Shown here one piece after another: positions 54,801-63,926 of a stretch of 64,000 bases of DNA. The first letter of the stretch is position 1; each line of letters opens with the position of its first letter. Location: positions 19,333-83,332 of the forward strand of contig CAJNOL010001053.1 of NCBI GenBank assembly GCA_905250125.1, written 5' to 3'. The notes under the pieces were generated by a model that ran no database searches, was not told where the DNA came from, and worked only from the letters and a program-made list of their open reading frames with translations. The DNA is from Rotaria sordida. Taxonomy: Eukaryota; Rotifera; Eurotatoria; Philodinida; Philodinidae. The translations under genes were made by a program, and so were the position numbers.

Positions 54801-57800
54801 TGCTTTTCTTCGCTCTATAAAAATACTCGATCAATTCTCTTTCTTCACTGAAAAAAATATATAGTTCAGAATATGGAAGAAACGATACTCGTGAAACTAG
54901 CTCTTTAGAGTGCGACTGTCTTTTCTCTACAGCAAAAATAATTCTCAAAAACGGTGCCATTATTCTATGTTCAAAATCTTTATTTTTCGTCAAAAAGTTT
55001 CGAAAATTCTCCAATCATCAAATCGGTATAAAAATTCTAATCTTAACAATTCAATAGTGAAAATTTCTCAAAATCTATCGAAAATGTTTGCTTCCGAATC
55101 TGATTGACACTCTCAATAAAATTTACTAATCGGACATTCGCCTTGAAGATAAAAGATAGGACTTTTGTATTCAATGACTAACGTATCCTACACATTTCTC
55201 AGACGAATAGAGTCTATCGAGTCCAGAATTTATGGATCCGAAATCGATGGGCTTTATAGAACATCCGCTTTTTTGATTAATTTCAAGGTCTCGTTCGACT
55301 ATTTGCGCAAAAACTAACCCCGGAAAAGATATTTTGACGTTAAAATCGAGTTAAGAATCAGAAATTGAATCGAATGGTATATGTTTTGATGTGAACAGCC
55401 CTATACTTCCTCATTCAGTACTTTTTCTCATAGTGTCTTTTCGTGATCCCCGAAATATATACCGTTCGATCCAGTTTTTGATGCTGAACTTAATTTTAAT
55501 ATTGAAATATTTTTTGTAAGCATTAAGTTTGGCACCAATAGTCGAACAAGAGCCTTTAATTAACTAAAAAGAGGATGTTTTACCGAAAAATTTCAAATTT
55601 AGATAATTTTTGAAACTTTTTGAGTAAGTTTCATAAATGTGTTGTTTTACTTGTCGCATAGAAAAAGCAGTTGGATTATCAAGACTTAGTTACAGCAGTG
55701 TCGTTTCTTCCACATTCTGAACCATATATTTTTCAGTGGAGAGAAAGAGAAAATTAATCAGGTGTCTATAGGAGTCCTGTAAAGCGAAGAAAGACGCATT
55801 AAATTACAGTATTAATTATGAGAAATATTTATAGATAGAAAAACATCGTTCGTATCAAGTTTTTCATATGTGTTTACTTTGGATACACAAATCGATCAAC
55901 AATATCTCAACTTTCCTATCATTAATAAAAATCAAGTTCATCATATCACTGAATGATCTTTGAAATCAAAATTTATTACTTTGAGTTCAACATCAATCGA
56001 TCTTAATTGATGTAATAATTGATTATATTTTGATAATTCATCATTTTTTATTATTTGTAAAATATTTTCAAATGTTTGAAATTCTTCGAAAGTTTTAAAT
56101 TCAATTTCACGATTTAAAAAATCTAATTTAATTTTTATCCATTTAAAAAGATTAGATGCAATATTTGTATATCTCGATAATAATTCATCTTGAAGTCGAA
56201 TCTAATAAGATTAGTAAAAAATTTTCATACAAAAATATTTCTTCAAAATAAAAAAAAACAAACTCGATCATGTTCTTGTCGTAATGGATGAATTGGTATT
56301 GTTGGACAAGCTTTATATAAATAGGCGATATATAATAAAATACTTTTCTCATCTGGTTCATCTGTATCGACATCTAAATATCAAAGAAAACAAACAAATG
56401 TCTTGTTCATTTTATTAGAGTTAGAGTAAAGTGTTACCTTCAGGATCAATAAGTTGTGTAATTCCATAATGTTTTTGTGCAAATTCAAAAGCTTGAATAA
56501 GATTTTCTCGATTTGAACGACAATATGCTTGTTTAATATCAATTAAATGTGGACTAATAAACAAGAAAATAATGAAATAGAAAACAAAAAAAAACTAACT
56601 TATGTCGATGAAGTATAGCAAGAAATGCTCGACCATTACGCCATGAATATGTAAAATCTTCAATATAAATTCCTGGATAATTTTGACATTGTTGACGAGC
56701 CCATATTAATAACATATTACGATAATTTAATGGTACTTGATCGATTGATAAATTTTTAGAAGAATTTTTTATTGATATTGTTTCTGATGATGATGGTATT
56801 GTTTGTTGAGAATTTATTGGAATATTTTCATTATTAGATGATGATAAAGGTAGATCAGAAAACTAGAATAAAAATTAGGAAATGATTAGATATTCATAAT
56901 TTCTTAAAAAATTCAATTTACATATGAACACAATGAACTGTACGAGAATAAAATGACGATCTGTACTTTGTTTTCGCTACCAGGATTGATTCCTGGTTAA
57001 GCGAAGGATTCTATAATGAATTATATAGTTTTCAACTCATAAGGGAGCATATTCAACTGTCGGATGCGGTTCAAATTGATATTATGACTACGAGTAGTTT
57101 CCTATGAGACTAAGAAAAGCTTAAAAAGATTCAGATTATATGGCTTATTGATGAGGAAACTATTTGGGCTGTAAGTCATCTATTGAACACACAAGAAGAT
57201 TTCGGTAATACTAGAAAAAGCTTCAAAGGATTTGTACCTATGGATCTCTGGAGCCTAACTACGACCGCGTTTTACGGAATTTTCGACTTGCAATCTTATG
57301 CATAGATACGTACAATGATCCTTAGCAGAGTGTCACGGGACTAATCCCGCTTCGCTGCAGGTCGGTACAGGATAAGATCAATTCATTTGTGTGTCCCACC
57401 AACTGTATACAAGGCAGGGTTGTTAGTGTTCTGGAAAAAATAAAGGATGTTTACAGAATCTTTTAGACTTCTGAAAGGTTCTGTGTTTTATCGGACAGTC
57501 GAATCCATAAAAAAGGTTTCTGTTTTTTCGGGTAAAAGACAAAACTTTTCAAAGATATTGCAAATCTTCTTTATTTTTTTTCAGAGCACACACACCCACA
57601 TTTCGACAAAATACCTTTTCTTAGATCAGTTATTCGATGAGCAGTATTTAAAGTTGTACTTCTTATTAATCTTTTCATTGTTTATTTTTATAATAAAAAT
57701 GTTGCCATGTAAGTATTATTTTGAAACAGACGCCTCATAAAGTAAATGATTTATATTAAAGAAAAAAGTATAAACTCGCTAGACTTTTTTCAATTGTACT

Positions 57801-58941
57801 TCGATTAAGATGGGACGACTTTTTAGTTATCCTACGGAGCTCTGATTTTAGAATATCCTGAAAGTGTCAGTCGAAAAGAATGTTTCTTTGTCGAGATATT
57901 AAATTTTCAACCGATAGTCTCTTTTCACAAAAATCGAATTTGAAAATTTAATATCTTGATAAAGGAACATTCTTTCCGCTGAAACTTTCAAAATATTTCA
58001 AGAGTTATTAGGCTTATCTATAGACAAAATTCTAGTATTTGATTTTTCGGTAAACACCTTAAATTGGATCGAAAATAGTTATAACCCGGCTCCAGAGATT
58101 CATAGGCACAAACCCTTTGAAGGTTTTTCTAGTATTACCGAAATCTTCTTGTATGTTCAATACGAGGCCAATCGATGAATTACAGTTCGAATAGTTGAAA
58201 TTTGAATCTTTTGAATCTTTTCTTAGTCTCATACGAACTGACTCGTCGTCATATTATGAAATTGAACAGCTTCCAATACTGAGATATGTATTCTCGTTAG
58301 TGCTAATCTAGATGAACATTAGGATGTACTATACTTGTTTATAGTAATTTTTCCTTGACCTCAATTCTTTTGTGTTTTTCTTTGTTAGATTAATTAACTT
58401 ACTTGAAAATGAAGAATAATACGCCAAATGAGACCTAATGTTAATTTTGGATTACCATTAACTAATTCTTCAGGTCGAATGTTTACCAGACGAATCTAAA
58501 TCTTTATTAAATAAACAAAAACAAAAGACATTTGTGATATTTCTTATTACTTACATTATGATCTTGTTCAAGACATTGAAGACATTGTTCAATATTTCTT
58601 AATGCATGAAATTTTGATGTACCTCGTTCACGAGTCTAAATAAGAAAGATTTTTCTTTTGAGAAATTTTTCTTCCAATAAAAAATTTACAATTGTTTGAT
58701 TAGTAAATATTTCTAATAAAGATAATAGTAAATGTCCATCTCTTAAATCAAAATATAAATCATCAACATATAAACCATGTCTTTTTGATAAATAAAAATT
58801 CATCCATTTTGTAAATGTTTTTTTTTGTACAGCATCACGTTGATCAGCTACTTTTAAAACACGTCGATCAGCTTGATCCAAAGCCAATACTGATATTGGT
58901 TTTTCTAATATCCAATTTTTATCATCAATTTCTTCTATGAA

Positions 58942-58979
<38 letters not shown>

Positions 58980-59004
58980 CATCCTTTATCATTTCTATTA
59001 GCAT
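24212..59004 (-). CDS. Spectraplakin (MACF1 / dystonin / Shot / VAB-10 family)
   Basis: Giant cytoskeletal linker that binds F-actin at its N-terminus and microtubules at its C-terminus. About 44 exons run leftward on the minus strand. From N to C: two CH domains (59004-56265), plakin-like helical bundles (56200-47890), a plectin-repeat cassette (46393-38474), a spectrin rod (37069-27506), a GAS2-related domain (27444-27148) and a Ser-rich tail ending at TAA 24212-24214. Exon sums give roughly 4,900 residues if all exons join; alternative isoforms are likely, because plakin genes normally splice the plectin cassette and the rod alternatively. The first ATG (59004) directly follows a splice acceptor (TTATTCTAG|ATG), so there is probably an upstream 5' exon that I could not identify. 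The combination of CH pair, plakin/plectin repeats, spectrin rod and GAS2 domain occurs only in spectraplakins, which makes the family call firm although individual small exons may be wrong. Confidence 0.93.
24934..25714. mobile_element. Non-autonomous DNA transposon, about 780 bp, in a spectraplakin intron
   Basis: The ends are TATAGGCGGCGGAGC (left) and the complement of the right end CATAGGCGGCGGAAC. Behind them GATAGGCT(G)AAGCC / GATAGGCTTCAGAATC continue the inverted repeat. The flanks AAAACATC (24926-24933) and AAAACACC (25715-25722) look like a diverged 8-bp target duplication. A TIR of this kind with an 8-bp duplication fits the hAT superfamily, but I infer this without a database. 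There is no coding capacity. It sits between the GAS2 exon and the tail exons. Confidence 0.75.
27148..27444 (-). other. Spectraplakin segment: GAS2-related (GAR) microtubule-binding domain
   Basis: Two exons (27444-27328 and 27267-27148) code [18 protein letters not shown] and then [16 protein letters not shown] with [20 protein letters not shown], followed by PCR and AKGRTN at the start of the next exon. This is a textbook GAS2 domain; in spectraplakins it binds the microtubule lattice. Immediately upstream is a spectrin-repeat exon. The pair of EF-hands that normally precedes the GAR domain was not found. Confidence 0.95.
28533..29250. repeat. Fold-back element bounded by poly-C and poly-G tracts
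   Basis: It starts with 19 C (28533-28551) and ends with G6-A-G12 (29232-29250), inverted with respect to each other. Inside, GGCATCCCAAATTT and GAAAGAGCATCTCAAGGCGCAGGGTATGAC (about 28708-28785) pair with the complement of GTCATGCCCTGCACCTTGAGATGCTCTTTC and AAATTTGGGATGCC (about 28920-29010). It lies in a spectraplakin intron of about 1.4 kb. The frame at 28673-28891 is a by-product of the arm. Confidence 0.75.
36189..36288. other. Assembly gap (100 N)
   Basis: Exactly 100 N, a conventional scaffold-gap length, so its real size is unknown. It lies between rod exons ending near 36320 and beginning near 36132. Both neighbouring exon ends are phase 0, so the protein can read across without the missing bases, but a small exon could be hidden here. 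Confidence 0.98.
38397..38437 (-). other. Micro-exon linking plectin cassette to the rod
   Basis: A 41-nt exon (TTTTTTAG|AA...CCAAAG|GTAAGC) coding [12 protein letters not shown]. It joins in phase with the donor inside the preceding plectin exon and with the following rod exons. Its splice sites are good, but with such a short product the call depends on phase alone. Confidence 0.5.
38474..46393 (-). other. Spectraplakin segment: plectin-repeat cassette
   Basis: Seven large exons (about 46393-45760, 45280-44131, 44053-43401, 43302-42203, 41311-41032, 40962-40600 and 39748-38490) code about 1,800 residues dominated by plectin (plakin) repeats. The recurrent pattern is an AI..G(I/L)(I/L)D core followed by G.Y....T...I.I.EAI..G.I. 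Examples are [40 protein letters not shown] and [20 protein letters not shown]. In plakins these modules bind intermediate filaments or act as scaffolds, and in VAB-10, Shot and dystonin they sit on alternatively spliced exons between plakin domain and rod, as here. Between 44053 and 43000 the repeats give way to a charged, Arg/Glu-rich linker. The last exon ends in a Gly/Ser/Gln-rich stretch and runs into a stop (38471-38473) unless spliced at AAAAC|GTAAAT. Confidence 0.9.
46394..47889. repeat. Intron with simple-sequence tracts
   Basis: Intron of about 1.5 kb in the spectraplakin upstream of the plectin cassette. It holds (GA)n at about 46461-46486, a (CT)n run at about 46831-46846, (GT)n at about 47722-47738 and several poly-A/T tracts. 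I found no fold-back repeat and no open frame worth calling. Confidence 0.6.
48495..49345. repeat. Fold-back element in a spectraplakin intron, second copy of a family
   Basis: The arms are about 48500-48875 and 48960-49340. Paired words include GAGTTATGATCGGTTTATTGGA, TTTTTAGATACTCTTCGGAA, GAGGATC(A/G)AAGAGG and AGCTTTTCGA(C/T)T. The inner right arm (about 48898-49060) resembles 57950-58090: both carry GAACATTCTTT(T/C)C(G/C)GCTGAAACTTT and TCTAT(T)TATAGACAAAA(C/T)TC. The two elements are therefore members of one family. Confidence 0.78.
50391..51061 (-). other. Atypical Ser/His-rich exon of the spectraplakin
   Basis: An exon of about 224 codons bounded by an acceptor (CATTAG|ACC) and a donor (ACACGA|GTTATT). 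It is in phase 0 with both neighbours. The product is rich in Ser, His, Arg and Tyr, with clusters such as [14 protein letters not shown], and is unlike the helical exons around it. An internal ATG at 51038 could serve as start of a shorter isoform if an internal promoter exists. If the donor is not used, the frame stops at 50367-50369. The role is unknown; a disordered, possibly alternatively used linker is the most likely reading. Confidence 0.55.
52380..52905. repeat. Fold-back element in a spectraplakin intron
   Basis: The left arm (about 52385-52625) reads AATTCAAAATTTTTGTTGTCAATT, GAATAGAGTACATCGA, AATCGTCAATTATCACA and GTTATTTTCTGATT. The right arm (about 52645-52905) has the complements in inverse order: AATCAGAAAATAAC, TGTGATAATTGACGATT, TCGATGTGCTCTATTC and AATTGACAACAAAAATTTTGAATT. 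The centre is near 52640. Confidence 0.78.
54790..55810. repeat. Long fold-back element in a spectraplakin intron
   Basis: The left side carries CTTTCTTCACTGAAAAA, GTTCAGAATATGGAAGAAACGA (about 54842-54890) and TCGTTCGACTATTTG (about 55291-55306). The reverse complement of the right side carries CTTTCTCTCCACTGAAAAA, GTTCAGAATGTGGAAGAAACGA (about 55707-55750) and TTGTTCGACTATTGG (about 55537-55552). The centre is near 55410. The total span is about 1 kb, with some unpaired stretches in the arms. Confidence 0.72.
56265..59004 (-). other. Spectraplakin segment: tandem calponin-homology actin-binding domain
   Basis: CH1 is coded by about 59004-58690, 58637-58557 and 58497-58403. It contains [33 protein letters not shown], a [13 protein letters not shown] block, and [20 protein letters not shown] followed by IILHFQ. 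CH2 is coded by about 56862-56600, 56556-56436 and 56373-56265. It contains [45 protein letters not shown] and [20 protein letters not shown]. These are the canonical landmarks of type-1 and type-2 CH domains in plectin, dystonin and MACF1. The intron between the CH1 and CH2 blocks is about 1.5 kb and holds a fold-back repeat. A run of 12 AAT codons (poly-Asn, 58935-58979) precedes CH1. Confidence 0.95.
57050..58280. repeat. Fold-back element in the CH1-CH2 intron
   Basis: The outer left arm (about 57060-57260) pairs with the outer right arm (about 58070-58255): shared words are GGCTCCAGAGAT(C/T)CATAGG, TTTTTCTAGTATTACCGAAATCTTCTTGT and CTTTTCTTAGTCTCATA. An inner pair (about 57840-57920 and 57950-58020) shares AAAAGAATGTT and GATATTAAATTTTCAA. 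The left arm is interrupted by about 540 bp (57262-57800) that has no partner on the right. The inner part is similar to the repeat at 48495-49345. Confidence 0.75.
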
Positions 59005-60519
59005 CTAGAATAAGATGAATAACCTTGAATATATAAAGAACGGAAACATTTGGCATCTCAGTCAGATATAGTGAATATAAAGGATGAACGAGAAAATGAA
59101 GAAGAGAAAAAGAATAGAAAGAAAAAAAAAAGGATAATGATGAAAAATGTCTACGTGCTTTAGTTTCATAAAATGATACGACCTTTCGACCGTTCTATAT
59201 ACAAAGGCTTCCGTTCATTAATGTTTATTTTGATGAAATACGAGTGTGAGGTGCTAAATCAATTGATTGTTTACCGAAATCTCCTTTATTATTTATTTTA
59301 ATATTAGATATTTAAACAAACAATCAATAGTACTGTACTCTCTCTTTCATACTTACATCAAGTTTATTTTTGAGATAGATAAAAAGAAAACACATCTCTA
59401 AACAATACTTATCACTATTTGATCATTCGTCTATCGAAAAGAAAAATAGTGCCAGTTAAATGAAGAGATAGTGATAATAATAATAATAATAGTCGTATAC
59501 ATGTGCGCATACACATAGACAACGACACATATGTATACACAAGGCGAAGAAACATTTGGTCTATAAGGATGAATAATACAAATAAAAACAATAAGATCAA
59601 TCCGATTTCGATGGTGATAACAAACAATTTAGATTGTTAGTAAAGATTACTTGAAGGATATATTTGATTGATGACATGATAAAATAAACATAGAAAATAC
59701 TCTCAATGTACAATGTTAACACTTTGACTTCAAAAGAAATCATCATTAAGATAAATATATAATTAGATCTAAAAAAAATTTTATCAAAGAAATAATGAAA
59801 GTATCAATATATGAAATTTTCTCGAATAGTTTTCTTTCAATTAATAAATGTCTTTACACCAATCGATCAATAAATATGAATGAAAAAAAAACAATCATTT
59901 TTCACTTTATTGTCAATATTTAACGTTGAAAAATGTGATATGAATGACACAGAGAAAGAATAATGAACAATAAGAAAAATAATATTACATTACAAAGTTT
60001 TCTTTATCTCAGGAAATCATTATTTATTATTTCCTATATAGTTTGCAACAAAAACTTTACCGTTTTATAGAAAATTAATGTCCAATATATTTGATAAAAT
60101 TTTGTGGTATATGTCGAACAAGTTCCATTTGAGATTAAATGATAGAAAAATTGTTATCTTATATTCTGATGTTTTTTTTTGAAAACATACATATTTTTAA
60201 CAAGAAACAAAGATTCGTAATAAAAATTTTCATTATTTATTTCTGAAAAATGACCCATTGATTTTGTCAAAGTAAATGTTTTTCAAATTTTGAAAAACAC
60301 AAAAGTTATTGTAACACGAACTTTTAATGTGATATGACAATACAAATGTCCTAAACGAAATAGAATAAATGTATTCTCCACTAATATTTTATATCACTTT
60401 CGAAACAATGTGGAACGGAAGTCGTAATGAAATTAGTAATGACAAATTAGGTTTAGAACTATAAAACAACATTCAGGAAAAAAAAAGATATTTTTATTAT
60501 CTAAGATGCTTCTTGTTTA

Positions 60520-60910
60520 GTTTTCAGAGCTCAATGAGTTGATCACGATGACATAATGCGTTCTTCCTCAGAGACTCTTTCCGAGAGGTTAGATCGATCT
60601 TAACTATAGAAAAAATGAATGTAGGCTATGATTTCAGATATTCTAATTTTTAGATTAGTTTACTTCTCAGTATTCAAAACTTTAACATTTGATGCATCTT
60701 AATTGATTGTGTACAGTTAATTAAGATGCATTCAATGTTTAAATTTTGGATGCTAAGAATTAAACTAAGATGAAAGTTAAAGTTTCTAAAATAACAGCAT
60801 ACACTCATTTTTCTGAAGTTGAGATCAATCTAACTCCTCAAAGACAGTTTATGGGGAAGAGCACATTATGCCATTATGATCAGTTCATTGAACTCCATCC
60901 ACTCGGATAA
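60520..60910. repeat. Imperfect palindrome (fold-back repeat)
   Basis: The left arm has GATGACATAATGCGTTCTTCC, GGTTAGATCGATCT and ACTTTAACATTTGATGCATCTTAA. The reverse complement of the right arm gives AATGGCATAATGTGCTCTTCC, AGTTAGATTGATCT and ATTTAAACATTGAATGCATCTTAA. Centre near 60712. Confidence 0.7.
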
Positions 60911-61749
60911 AGTTAATTGAAAATGAAGATTCACATTCGGGAACCTTGCCTTGTTAGTGAAGGGATATATCACAAGACAAGTAAATATGCGAAGTTTTTA
61001 TGACTGACAGCTAGCAAAAAAATTTTTATTCGTAACAAAATTGAGGCATCTTTTGTTTCATAGATTAATATTTTTTAATGAAAAAAAAATCTTGCTAATT
61101 TTAGTGAGTAATAACAAATAATTTTCAATTATTGTGAGAGTAAGACATATCCTCCGTTCATGACTGTTAATTGTATTAGGGTGTCTCCACGTAGGCCCGC
61201 CCACTTTTACATCGACTTTCTGCCGGCAAGATTTCACTATGTTAGTTTTGTAGCCCTCGTCGAGTTATGTAAGAATTGATATTCAGTTTTGATTCAAATC
61301 GTGCGCTAACTTCAGTAGAGCAGGCTGAAAAGTCGATTTTACCGAAAATTGACCCCCAAAATTAGTCTGTTTTATTTTTCGTGAGCATTCTTTAGAAATT
61401 TTGATTTGCCCATTGGATAGAACATAATCTCAAGAACTCATTGTTTGGGAGCATTTATAAAATTGAGAAAAATGGCACTTCATGCTAAAATTGTAATGTT
61501 TATAAAATTTATATAGTCAGCTAAAGACCCTAACATATTATGATTCGAATGAAGCTTATACTATGTTTATTCAAACGTGATATGCTGGAGTTTTTGAAAG
61601 TTTTCATTGCCTCAGATAGATGGATCCGAAGGCTCAACGGGCCTTAAAAAACCTCACATTCGGCCTCGGTTTTCTCAAAAACTGCAAGTCAGAATTTCTT
61701 GAAATTTTTTTTCCGAATAGATCTAAGTGAACACGACTAGTGATTAAAA

Positions 61750-62230
61750 TATTAGACTTCCCATTTCAGGATTGTAGGAGATGGAACTCTTCCAAGTTAG
61801 CCCAAATTTCGATGTTTTTCAAGAAATCCCTGTGGAGAACCCCGGGTAGTCGGAAAAATCGAATTTTCGAATTTTGACCCGAAACTTTGTGTATACAAAG
61901 GTCTCAGCTAGACTAGCTTGCACATAAAAATTCAGAAATTTTGAACCAAGCCTCGTCAAGATGTGAAGCTTCATCTTTAGAAAAGGGCTTCTATTGCAGG
62001 AGGTCCATATCTTGGAAAAACTTTGTTGGAAACTTCTGAATTTTTATGTGCAAGCTCGCCTAGTAGGGGTCCCTATGTACGCGAAATTTCGAATCACAAT
62101 TCGAAAATTCGATTTTTCGACTACCTGAGGTCCTCCTCCACAGGGATCTTTTGAAAAGTACTGAAATTTAAGCTAACTTGGAAGAGCTCTATCTCCTACA
62201 ATTCTGAAATGGAAAGTCTAACATTTATTT
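61750..62230. repeat. Palindromic repeat with well-conserved arms
   Basis: The left arm (about 61755-61960) and the complement of the right arm (about 62020-62225) share ATTGTAGGAGAT, CTCTTCCAAGTTAGC, ATCCCTGTGGAG, GGTAGTCG and AAAAATCGAATTTTCGAATT, and GCTTGCACATAAAAATTCAGAA in one order. The inner spacer is about 60 bp. Confidence 0.8.
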
Positions 62231-62272
62231 TTTGAACCGAATGGTAGGATCAACTAAGTGATTTTGATGGAA

Positions 62273-62348
62273 TGTGGGTGTAGGTGTGGGTGTGGTCGCT
62301 AGTCATCTCTTTTCTTATAAACCAACACCCCACACCCACTCACACCCG
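62273..62348. repeat. Telomere-like TGTGGG repeats in hairpin arrangement
   Basis: 62273-62295 reads TGTGGG TGTAGG TGTGGG TGTGG. About 28 bp further on, 62324-62348 is a CACCC-rich stretch whose complement contains GGGTGTGAGTGGGTGTGGGG. The unit TGTGGG is, as I recall, the telomeric repeat of bdelloid rotifers. Only about four units per side are present and in opposite orientations. Confidence 0.55.
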
Positions 62349-63639
62349 TCGAATAGAGTATGAAATTTTGCAAGCATTGAGCTAGGATTCAAGAGTGGCT
62401 TATGTACTTAGGCGATTCGTTTTAGGTTCTACGAAAACCGCAATTTCATCCCCATAGGCTTTATGGATTCCTTTGGTTTTTCCAGCGGACAGGTGGATGT
62501 TTTGAGAAATACGATCATATCATTAGATAAAGCTCGCCGAGTTGGAAGTGGCTTGATCGATCAGGGGAATTGTCGCGGTAAAAACTAGAATCGATCGCTA
62601 ACTTTCCTTACATGAGTTGATTTTAGTTGAACTTTATGATCCTAGCATATAGATAATACTGTACGAATATTCGATTATTTCTCGATACATAAACTTTGAT
62701 GGCATACAATGTCTTTCTTACTTGATAGTCTAGGGAGTCTATCATTCTTTATCAGCGTGTCTTGTTCAACGATGCTAACAGATTCGCATCGTAAACAAAT
62801 GAGTATCGACGCGTGTAGTAGATTTCAACTTTATTCCATTTTATCAAATTTCCTTTTGTTTGTTCGCCGTCATTGCTTGTCTGCTCTCCGTATTGTGTAC
62901 GTCACTGTTGCTATGAGCAATGCTTCTCATGAAAGCGCATGATTGAGAAGTTTGGAAAAAAAACAAAAAAAAACGAGAGAAAAAAGAAAAATAAGTAAAG
63001 CTTTTTTATGTTTCACGAGTAACACAAGAGTTCTTCAGCAAACAAACAACGCATTTTGCAAATATAACATTCAACCAACTTGAAGACTGTTTTTATTGAA
63101 GTTGTTTCAAAAATTTTATATCGACTATCGTATCTTGGTAAGTAACTTACGACTATGGTTCCTAAGCGAATATTCGAGTATTTTAAAACGTCATAATTAT
63201 AAGAAATGTAGGACCAGAATATTAATTACTAAGAATCAAGAGAAAAACGAAATGGATATGCATCACAGACTTTCGTTTGTTTGATCGACTCGTACTTCAT
63301 TTTCACTCGGTAGTCTATCGAGTGTATTTACCTGTATTCATAACACACAGTTTTATTGATTCAGTGGTTCTTTCTTGTAGAAATTTGTCTACATCTTGCA
63401 TAATTAGCTTTCTACGTGTGTGTTCTATTGTATTTATGACCTTTTCGCGTTCCTCGATATTGAGATCGAACTATAGAAATAATATCACGGACTATTTCAA
63501 AACATAGTCACGAGAGACGATATTTCCATGTTTTAAAAGCTCGTCTAAGAAGAAGAATGAGAGAATCCTTAATAACAACTGTAAAATCTTTGTTTATAAG
63601 ATTTGAGTGCGGGCATACACTGTAAAAAAAAAGGTGTTT

Positions 63640-63926
63640 TACGAAACCAAAAAAGGATCGGCCCGCGGGCACACGGTCCGAACCTTCTTTGGTTTCGCAA
63701 AAAAAAGGTTTCGTATGAAACTTCTTCTTGATGAATGGGAAAAATGGTTTCGTACACAAGGTTCAGTACGAAACCTTTACTGGGGAAAGTCTAAAAGGTT
63801 TCGCACAAAAGATTCAGTGCGAAACCTTCACAGGAAAAAGCCAAAAAGGTTTCGTACAAAAGGTTCTGTACGAAACCTCTCCAAAAATTATGTCAAAAAG
63901 GTTCCGCACAAATGGTTTCGTACGAA
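63640..63926. repeat. Array of small hairpins with 51-bp period
   Basis: Three near-identical units each consist of a 10-bp arm, a 10-nt loop and the inverted arm: GGTTTCGTAC at 63746-63755 with GTACGAAACC at 63766-63775; GGTTTCGCAC at 63797-63806 with GTGCGAAACC at 63817-63826; GGTTTCGTAC at 63848-63857 with GTACGAAACC at 63868-63877. A degenerate fourth unit begins at 63900. Unit starts are 51, 51 and 52 bp apart. A larger hairpin (arms 63641-63665 and 63674-63698) built from the same CGAAACC word precedes them. Confidence 0.85.

Larger units (their letters stand above)
47890..56200 (-). other. Spectraplakin segment: plakin-like helical region
   Basis: A chain of exons coding helix-rich, spectrin-repeat-like sequence: about 56200-55981, 54553-54386, 54331-54118, 51924-51829, 51773-51610, 51061-50391, 50286-50119, 50049-49766, 49708-49547, 49473-49390, 48416-48262, 48211-48136 and 48063-47890. 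Heptad-like Leu/Ile spacing and motifs such as [12 protein letters not shown] and [18 protein letters not shown] support this. All neighbouring exons I checked join in phase. I did not find the SH3 signature usually buried in the plakin domain. The exon at 51061-50391 is atypical, being Ser/His/Arg-rich with little helix potential. In relatives this region anchors the molecule at membranes, cadherin or integrin junctions; here that is inference from the family. Confidence 0.75.
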
